From Duganella sp. sic0402 (lineage in GTDB: Bacteria > Pseudomonadota > Gammaproteobacteria > Burkholderiales > Burkholderiaceae_D): a stretch of 64,000 nt of DNA. Made by a program: the position numbers and the translations under genes. A model generated the notes under the pieces. That model saw nothing but the letters and a program-made list of their open reading frames with translations, did not search any database and was not told where the DNA came from. Of the stretch, positions 59,559-64,000 are shown piece after piece. Every line of letters starts with the position of its first letter. Position 1 is the stretch's first letter. Where the stretch lies: positions 372,001 to 436,000 of the forward strand of contig NZ_JAHUWK010000004.1 of assembly GCF_019219065.1 (NCBI RefSeq), written 5' to 3'.

Positions 59559-60553
59559 ACCTGATCTCCCTGCACGAGCAGGCGGCGCAATGGTTCCTCC
59601 GCCGCAGCGAGCCCGGCTGGACCGGTGCCGATGAGCGCGACCTGAACGCCTGGCTGGACGCCTCTCCGCAGCACCGGCAAATCTACGGCAGCATGGCCTT
59701 GACCGCCCACGACCTGCAGCAGATTCCACTGGCGCAGGATGGCGCATGGCGTCCGCAAGCAGCCGCAGCCGCGCAGCCTCTCTCTGCTCCAGCCGCACCT
59801 CGCTGGAATCGCCGGACCTGGCTGTCCTCGGCGCTGGCCGCCGGCGCGGTGCTGGCGGTTGGCGCTGGATATGGCTGGCAGCGCTGGCTGGACCTGCCAA
59901 GCTATACCATCGCGGTCGCCACCGCGCCAGGCGAGATACGCGTACTTGACCTGCCTGACGGCTCCAGCGTAACGCTCAACCACACTAGCAAACTAACGGT
60001 CCGCTATTCCGGGCGCCGCCGCGCGCTGACGCTGGACAGCGGCGAAGCCTTCTTCAAGGTGGCGCACGACGAAACCAGGCCGTTTACCGTGGACAGCGGC
60101 GCCAGCCAGGTCAAAGTCCTCGGCACCATATTCAACCTGCGCACTTCCGCGCCGCAGACAGTGGTAAAAGTACTGGAAGGACGCGTCGAAGTCCGCCCGG
60201 TACTCGACGCCGCCCACGCGCAAGTCCATGTGCTGAATCCCGGCAGCGGCCTGAGCATCGACACCGCCACCGGCCGCGCGCGCCGCCTGTCCGCCGCCGC
60301 CGAGTCGGTCGGTGACTGGCGTAGCGGCCACCTGCATTTCAGCAGCACACCCTTGTCCGAGGTGGCGAGCGAGCTGCAACGCTATCTTGGCCAACCGGTA
60401 CTGATCGACGATCCGGCACTGGCCGCGCAGGCGATCTCCGGCCTGGCAGCCACCAGCAATCCCGGCGTATTCCTGCAGGCCTTGCCGGCCGCGCTACCGG
60501 TGCAGGTGCGTCAGCTGGCGGACGGCAGCTGGCGCATCAGCAGCACGCGCTAA
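59555..60553 (+). CDS. fecR: FecR-family anti-sigma regulator (third set)
   Basis: 332 aa. DUF4880 N-terminus (AAQWFLRRSEPGWTGADERDLNAWLDASPQHRQIYGSMA), membrane segment about 88-105 (WLSSALAAGAVLAVGAGYGW), FecR domain (APGEIRVLDLPDGSSVTLNHTSKLTVRY, LDSGEAFFKVAHDETRPFTVDSG, VKVLGTIFNLRTS) and an extended C-terminal STN-like domain (LHFSSTPLSEVASELQRYLGQPVLIDDPALAAQAISG). The protein looks intact although no receptor gene follows. Confidence 0.92.
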   Translation: MNLISLHEQAAQWFLRRSEPGWTGADERDLNAWLDASPQHRQIYGSMALTAHDLQQIPLAQDGAWRPQAAAAAQPLSAPAAPRWNRRTWLSSALAAGAVLAVGAGYGWQRWLDLPSYTIAVATAPGEIRVLDLPDGSSVTLNHTSKLTVRYSGRRRALTLDSGEAFFKVAHDETRPFTVDSGASQVKVLGTIFNLRTSAPQTVVKVLEGRVEVRPVLDAAHAQVHVLNPGSGLSIDTATGRARRLSAAAESVGDWRSGHLHFSSTPLSEVASELQRYLGQPVLIDDPALAAQAISGLAATSNPGVFLQALPAALPVQVRQLADGSWRISSTR

Positions 60554-60610
60554 AAATTATTTGCACTTTATTCGCATCCCCAGGTTCTGGATTTCCCCGG
60601 CAGTGCGTTA

Positions 60611-60639
60611 TTACCTTAAGGAGTCGACTCCTGCGGTAA
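60611..60639. repeat. Imperfect inverted repeat in the fecR-PepSY gap
   Basis: A perfect 14-bp palindrome AGGAGTCGACTCCT (60619-60632) is flanked by TTACC (60611-60615) and GGTAA (60635-60639), giving a nested inverted repeat almost symmetrical about 60625. It sits where related operons carry the TonB receptor gene. It may be an mRNA processing hairpin or a deletion scar. Confidence 0.45.
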
Positions 60640-60650
60640 CTTAACTATGG

Positions 60651-62270
60651 ATGGGGAAGATGAAGGAGACTTTACGTCAATGCGCAGCCTGGCTGCATAC
60701 CTGGGCCGGGCTGGTGGTCGGCTGGGTATTGTTCTTTGTATTTGTGACCGGCAGCGCCGGCTATTTCCAGTACGAGATCACGCGCTGGATGCAGCCCGAG
60801 CGGCTGGCGCCGCAAGCGCCCGCGCAAGCGGCCAGCAGCGCCGACACGCAGCGCATGGTCGGCCTGGCGCTGGACCGGCTGGCGCTGTCCGCACCGCAGG
60901 CCGCCAACTGGCGTATTACGCTGCCGCATTACGGCATGGGCAACCGCGCCTGGCAGGAGTTCTCGGTGCGCTGGGAGCAGTTGCCGGAGCCTGGCCATGA
61001 CTACGGCCCCAGTTTTTCCGAGCGACTGAATCCGGCGAACGGCGCCTTGCTGCCGCAGGAAGCCGAGCCGCGCGCCACCACCGGCGGCTCCGGCCTGTAC
61101 CGCATGCATTATTCGCTGCATTACATGCCGTATATGTGGGCGATCCGGATTGTCGGCGTGTGCACCATGCTGATGTTGATTGCGATCGTCACCGGCGTCA
61201 TCACGCACAAGAAAATTTTCAAGGACTTCTTCACCTTCCGTCCCGGCAAAGGACAACGCAGCTGGCTCGACGCGCACAACGCCATCAGCGTGATGGCGCT
61301 GCCGTTCTTCTTGCTGATTACCTACAGCGGACTGGTGTTCTTCCTGTACACCTATGTGCCCGCAGGCCGCGACATCGTGTACGGCTCCGATCACGACCAG
61401 GTGGAAGCATTCTTCGACGAGCTGTACGACGGCGGCCACAAGCATCTGCCGGTGAACCGTCCGGCGATTCCGCTGGCGCCGCTGGTGGACAAGGCGCAGA
61501 CCGAATGGGGGCCGGGCAAGCTGGCGTCGATCCTGATCGAAGCGGATGAGGGCGAGCCACCGGAGATCGTGCTGGCGCGCGTGGCCGGCAATCACCTCTC
61601 CGTGTATCGCCCGGCGACGCTGCGCTTCAACGCGCTGACCGGCGAACAACTGCCCGAAAAGCCGGAGCCGGGCGGCAGCGCCGTCGCCACGCAAGGCGTG
61701 CTGTTCAACCTGCACGAAGGCATTTACGCGGCCACCTGGGGACGCTGGCTGTACTTTGCCGCCGGCCTGCTGGGTTGCGCGATGATCGGCACCGGACTGG
61801 TGCTGTGGACCGTCAAGCGCCGCAAGCACCATCTGGCGTCCGGCCTGGAAGGCGCGGACCACTTTGGTGTGCGGCTGGTGGAAAACCTCAACATCGCCAC
61901 CATCGCCGGCCTGCCGCTGGCGCTGACCGCCTACTTCTACGCCAACCGCCTGTTGCCGGTGGAATTGAATGCGCGCGCGGAATGGGAGCTGCACTGCCTG
62001 TTTGCCGTCTGGCTGGGTACCCTGTTCTATGCCATGGCGCGCCCGCTGAAGCGCGCCTGGATCGAACTGCTGTGGGCCGCTTGCGCCGGCTTCGCGCTGC
62101 TGCCGGTAGTGAACGCGCTGACCACCAGCCGCCATCTTGGCAACACGCTGCCGCAAGGCGACTGGGTGCTGGCCGGCTTCGACCTCACCATGCTGGGCCT
62201 GGCGGCGCTGTTTGCCGTGATGGCCGTCAAAGTACAACGCCGCCTTGTGCCGGCCAGGGGAATCGCATGA
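60651..62270 (+). CDS. PepSY-associated membrane protein of an iron-uptake operon
   Basis: 539 aa; the ATG at 60660 is an alternative start. It begins with CAAWLHTWAGLVVGWVLFFVFVTGSAGYFQYEITRWM, the PepSY-TM opening with the HTWAGL motif. Other membrane segments lie near 165-185, 215-235, 365-385 and in a C-terminal bundle (about 410-530). Segments SWLDAHNAISVMALPFFLLITYSGLVFFLYTYVP and GRWLYFAAGLLGCAMIGTGLVLWTVKRRK are conserved in the iron-uptake PepSY family. Longer than the paralogue at 42530 because of four extra C-terminal helices. ATGA overlap with the next gene. Confidence 0.88.
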   Translation: MGKMKETLRQCAAWLHTWAGLVVGWVLFFVFVTGSAGYFQYEITRWMQPERLAPQAPAQAASSADTQRMVGLALDRLALSAPQAANWRITLPHYGMGNRAWQEFSVRWEQLPEPGHDYGPSFSERLNPANGALLPQEAEPRATTGGSGLYRMHYSLHYMPYMWAIRIVGVCTMLMLIAIVTGVITHKKIFKDFFTFRPGKGQRSWLDAHNAISVMALPFFLLITYSGLVFFLYTYVPAGRDIVYGSDHDQVEAFFDELYDGGHKHLPVNRPAIPLAPLVDKAQTEWGPGKLASILIEADEGEPPEIVLARVAGNHLSVYRPATLRFNALTGEQLPEKPEPGGSAVATQGVLFNLHEGIYAATWGRWLYFAAGLLGCAMIGTGLVLWTVKRRKHHLASGLEGADHFGVRLVENLNIATIAGLPLALTAYFYANRLLPVELNARAEWELHCLFAVWLGTLFYAMARPLKRAWIELLWAACAGFALLPVVNALTTSRHLGNTLPQGDWVLAGFDLTMLGLAALFAVMAVKVQRRLVPARGIA

Positions 62271-62566
62271 GCAAGACATCCAAACTAAGCACTGCCGACC
62301 GCCTGGCGGTTTTCTCACGCGTGCTGGCAGCCGCCTTCGGTGGCTACGCACTGACTTCGGCCGTCACGGTGCTGCTGGCGCTGATCTGGCCCGCGCCCAA
62401 GGCGCAAGCGGTGTTGTGGGGCACCATGCTGAGCTTCGCCGTCTACACCACGTCGGTGATCTGGGCGTTCACCACCCGCAGCGCCACCCGTGCATGGGTT
62501 GGCATGCTGGCCAGCGCCGCTCTCTGCGCGGGTCTGGCGTGGGCCCTGAAAGGAGCCCCCGTATGA
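62267..62566 (+). CDS. DUF3649 family membrane protein
   Basis: 99 aa, starting in the stop codon of the PepSY gene. Three membrane segments (about 16-42, 48-68, 74-94): VFSRVLAAAFGGYALTSAVTVLLALIW, then TMLSFAVYTTSVIWAFTTRSATRAW. This is the DUF3649 pattern, a small iron-transport-associated membrane protein found between PepSY and DUF3325 genes. The frame has ATGA overlaps on both sides. Confidence 0.85.
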   Translation: MSKTSKLSTADRLAVFSRVLAAAFGGYALTSAVTVLLALIWPAPKAQAVLWGTMLSFAVYTTSVIWAFTTRSATRAWVGMLASAALCAGLAWALKGAPV

Positions 62567-63393
62567 ATACCGCTCTGCATATCGGCATCCTGGCTATCAG
62601 CCTGCTGGGCTTTTTCGCGCTGGCGCTGGCGACCGAACGTTATGGCGAACATTTGCTGGGTAGTCTGCCGTCGCCGCGCGTGCAGCTGCTGGCGCGCCTG
62701 ATTGGCTGGCTGCTGCTGGCGGTCGCGCTGGCGTGGGGCGTTTGGGAACTGAACGCCGGCGTCGGCATCGCCATGTGGATCGGCTGGCTGAGCGTCGCCG
62801 CGCTGGCGCTGGTGTTCGCTTTCCCCAAGTGGCCATGGCAGCCGCCGGCACGCGAAAAACCTGAGCGGACGCCGAAGCTGCCGGACGCCAGCACCATACC
62901 GGTGCCGCGCCTGCGCCGGCTGGTCGCCGCTGTGCTGCTGGTGGTGACGGGTAGCGTATTCGCCTATACCTTGGGACAGGTGGAGCCGCAATTGCTGAAG
63001 CGGCCCGACGCGGTGCGCGGCAAGATCGGGCCATGGGACTTTACGCTGGCCGAGGCGCACCGCGAAGCACCGGAGCTGATGGCGATGGATATCCCGTTCA
63101 AGGAATTCCGTATCCGCTTCTGCGAGAGCTGCGACCTGGAAATCCGCCAGGTGATGATCAAGGTGAACAAGCCGCGCAGCGAGCGCACCACCGGCATGGC
63201 CTTCATGGGCGCGCGTTGGGAGCGTCGCGCGGAAATTCCACTGCCGTCGACCACCACCGCCGACAGCGAATTGTGGCTGACCGTGATCGGCAAGGATGGC
63301 GCGGTTCACCAGCAAGCAGTGCGCATGGCGCAGGTGTCGCCGTCCACGGTGGCGTGGTTCAATCAACAAAGGAGTAATGATGCGCAACGCTGA
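62563..63393 (+). CDS. DUF3325-like membrane protein fused to a periplasmic CxxC domain
   Basis: 276 aa. Residues 1-95 have three membrane segments (IGILAISLLGFFALALATERYGEHLLG, LARLIGWLLLAVALAWGVWEL, WIGWLSVAALALVFAF), the DUF3325 pattern, normally a stand-alone protein of about 100 residues. A fourth membrane segment (about 112-130) leads to a domain of about 140 residues with RIRFCESCDLEIRQVMIKVNKP (Cys-Glu-Ser-Cys) and MGARWERRAEIPLP. The extra domain could bind metal or heme. Starts by ATGA overlap with DUF3649. Confidence 0.75.
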   Translation: MNTALHIGILAISLLGFFALALATERYGEHLLGSLPSPRVQLLARLIGWLLLAVALAWGVWELNAGVGIAMWIGWLSVAALALVFAFPKWPWQPPAREKPERTPKLPDASTIPVPRLRRLVAAVLLVVTGSVFAYTLGQVEPQLLKRPDAVRGKIGPWDFTLAEAHREAPELMAMDIPFKEFRIRFCESCDLEIRQVMIKVNKPRSERTTGMAFMGARWERRAEIPLPSTTTADSELWLTVIGKDGAVHQQAVRMAQVSPSTVAWFNQQRSNDAQR

Positions 63394-63748
63394 TCGCATT
63401 CTGAAACGCGGCCTGGCGCTGGCCTGCATGATGCTGGCCGCATCGGCTGCGCTGGCGCACGAGCCGGTCGCCAAGTGTTTTCTGCTGAACGACACCACGG
63501 TGCGTTGCCGCGGCGTGACCAATGACGACGACCCGCTGCCGGGCGCTCGCATGGAAGTGATCGCGCATGACGGCAAGACGCTGATCGAAGGCAAACTCGA
63601 CGCCAATTCCACGCTGACCTTCAAGAAACCGGCGCAGCCGTTCTACGTGCTGTTCGATACCGGGCCGGGTTTGCAATCGGTGGTGGAGCAGGATGAAATC
63701 ACCGCACCGCCGCCGGGGCGCGCGCCCAGCTGGCTACGCAAACCCTAG
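63380..63748 (+). CDS. Small secreted protein at the end of the iron-uptake operon
   Basis: 122 aa from the second of two adjacent ATG codons (GGAG at 63371). Signal peptide (RGLALACMMLAASAALA) and mature sequence HEPVAKCFLLNDTTVRCRGVTNDDDPLPGARMEVIAHDGKTLIEGKLDANSTLTFKKP, which resembles a small carboxypeptidase-regulatory-type beta domain with two Cys (probably one disulfide). No known function. It overlaps the preceding gene by 14 bases. Confidence 0.7.
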   Translation: MRNADRILKRGLALACMMLAASAALAHEPVAKCFLLNDTTVRCRGVTNDDDPLPGARMEVIAHDGKTLIEGKLDANSTLTFKKPAQPFYVLFDTGPGLQSVVEQDEITAPPPGRAPSWLRKP

Positions 63749-63760
63749 CCCCATGCCGGG

Positions 63761-64000
63761 CTAGCGCGGTGCATCCGCCACCGGCACGCCGAAGTCCGGC
63801 GTGCCGTCTGCGCGCCACTGTATCAGCTGCGCCCGCGTGTGGCGATTGGGGTCATGTAAGGGATCGCCCTTGATATCGCGGTAATTGCGTGCGTGGTAGA
63901 CCAGGATGTCCGACTTGCCGTCCGGCGTGGTGGTGAAGGAATTGTGGCCAGGGCCGTACTGTCCATGTTGCGCGCTGCTGGCAAACACCGGCACGGGCGA
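63761..64000 (-). CDS. GH43-type glycoside hydrolase, C-terminal part (cut by window end)
   Basis: The last 79 residues of a minus-strand gene that continues past 64000. Visible sequence: GQYGPGHNSFTTTPDGKSDILVYHARNYRDIKGDPLHDPNRHTRAQLIQW followed by DGTPDFGVP. The GPGHNSF and VYHARNY blocks are those of GH43 alpha-L-arabinofuranosidase-like enzymes. Catalytic Asp/Glu residues lie upstream and are not in view except the late-blade histidine region. Converges with the small secreted protein gene. Confidence 0.8.
   Translation of the reverse strand, partial: SPVPVFASSAQHGQYGPGHNSFTTTPDGKSDILVYHARNYRDIKGDPLHDPNRHTRAQLIQWRADGTPDFGVPVADAPR

Noticed and set aside
60619..60632. AGGAGTCGACTCCT palindrome as a recombinase or phage attachment site
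   Set aside because: No integrase, no second copy and no direct repeat in the window. Kept only as an inverted repeat.
1..64000. CRISPR arrays, insertion sequences, toxin-antitoxin pairs or prophage genes
   Set aside because: No regularly spaced repeats, transposase, integrase or phage structural motifs were found on either strand.

Overview
The window is GC-rich DNA with dense, short-gapped operons. It looks like a chromosomal segment of a betaproteobacterium of the Oxalobacteraceae (Massilia / Duganella / Janthinobacterium type). That placement rests on the gene complement: ppi-ppi-lpxH facing cysS, accA-tilS, many TonB/FecIR systems, GH2 and GH43 glycosidases and paralogous sensor kinases. 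It is inference, because no rRNA lies in the window. I see no insertion sequence, integrase, phage gene or CRISPR array.

Layout. 1-4.8 kb: the end of a stressosome-type switch (RsbS end, RsbT, a fused RsbW-like/SpoIIE phosphatase) running into two histidine kinases. 4.8-11.9 kb: small envelope and housekeeping genes, a qseB-qseC-ygiW locus, lpxH and two cyclophilins. 12.1-18.1 kb: cysS, an AlkA-like glycosylase, accA, tilS and lysC. 18.1-19.4 kb: two identical tRNA-Ser(GCU) genes about 1 kb apart, enclosing a small NTF2-like gene and a gene remnant. 19.4-24.1 kb: a methionine locus with a flavin reductase, a folate-independent methionine synthase (MesD type), its partner MesX (DUF1852), cytidine deaminase and a MetR-like regulator. 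A scrap of a classical metE C-terminus lies next to metR. 24.1-30.6 kb: a peptide-type ABC transporter and small secreted or membrane proteins. 30.7-37.6 kb: a GH2 beta-galactosidase behind a LacI-type palindrome, then a FecI-FecR-TonB receptor set. 37.7-42.5 kb: a PmrAB-like two-component system, an ArnA-like decarboxylase, an ArnC-like glycosyltransferase and a DedA protein. 42.5-50.5 kb: PepSY protein, TonB receptor, DUF2946 protein and a second receptor-FecR-FecI set. 50.5-58.9 kb: CorC/HlyC-type protein, a flavin/iron-sulfur reductase operon, LysR and TetR regulators and two alpha/beta hydrolases. 58.9-63.7 kb: a third FecI-FecR pair followed by PepSY, DUF3649, DUF3325 and a small secreted protein, with no receptor. 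The window ends inside a GH43-type gene.

Two results stand out. First, the methionine locus reads as a replacement in progress: metE survives only as about 25 codons beside metR, while mesX and mesD sit 2 kb away, and a 20-base motif is shared by the metR and mesX upstream regions. Second, a 6-5-6 direct repeat (TTAA half-sites) precedes ygiW, the PmrAB-like operon, the arnA-like operon and dedA. In three of the four a -10-like hexamer begins exactly 11 bases downstream, and in the fourth 10, so this looks like a small lipid A / envelope-stress regulon read directly from DNA. Starts were moved inward wherever a ribosome binding site or signal peptide supported it.
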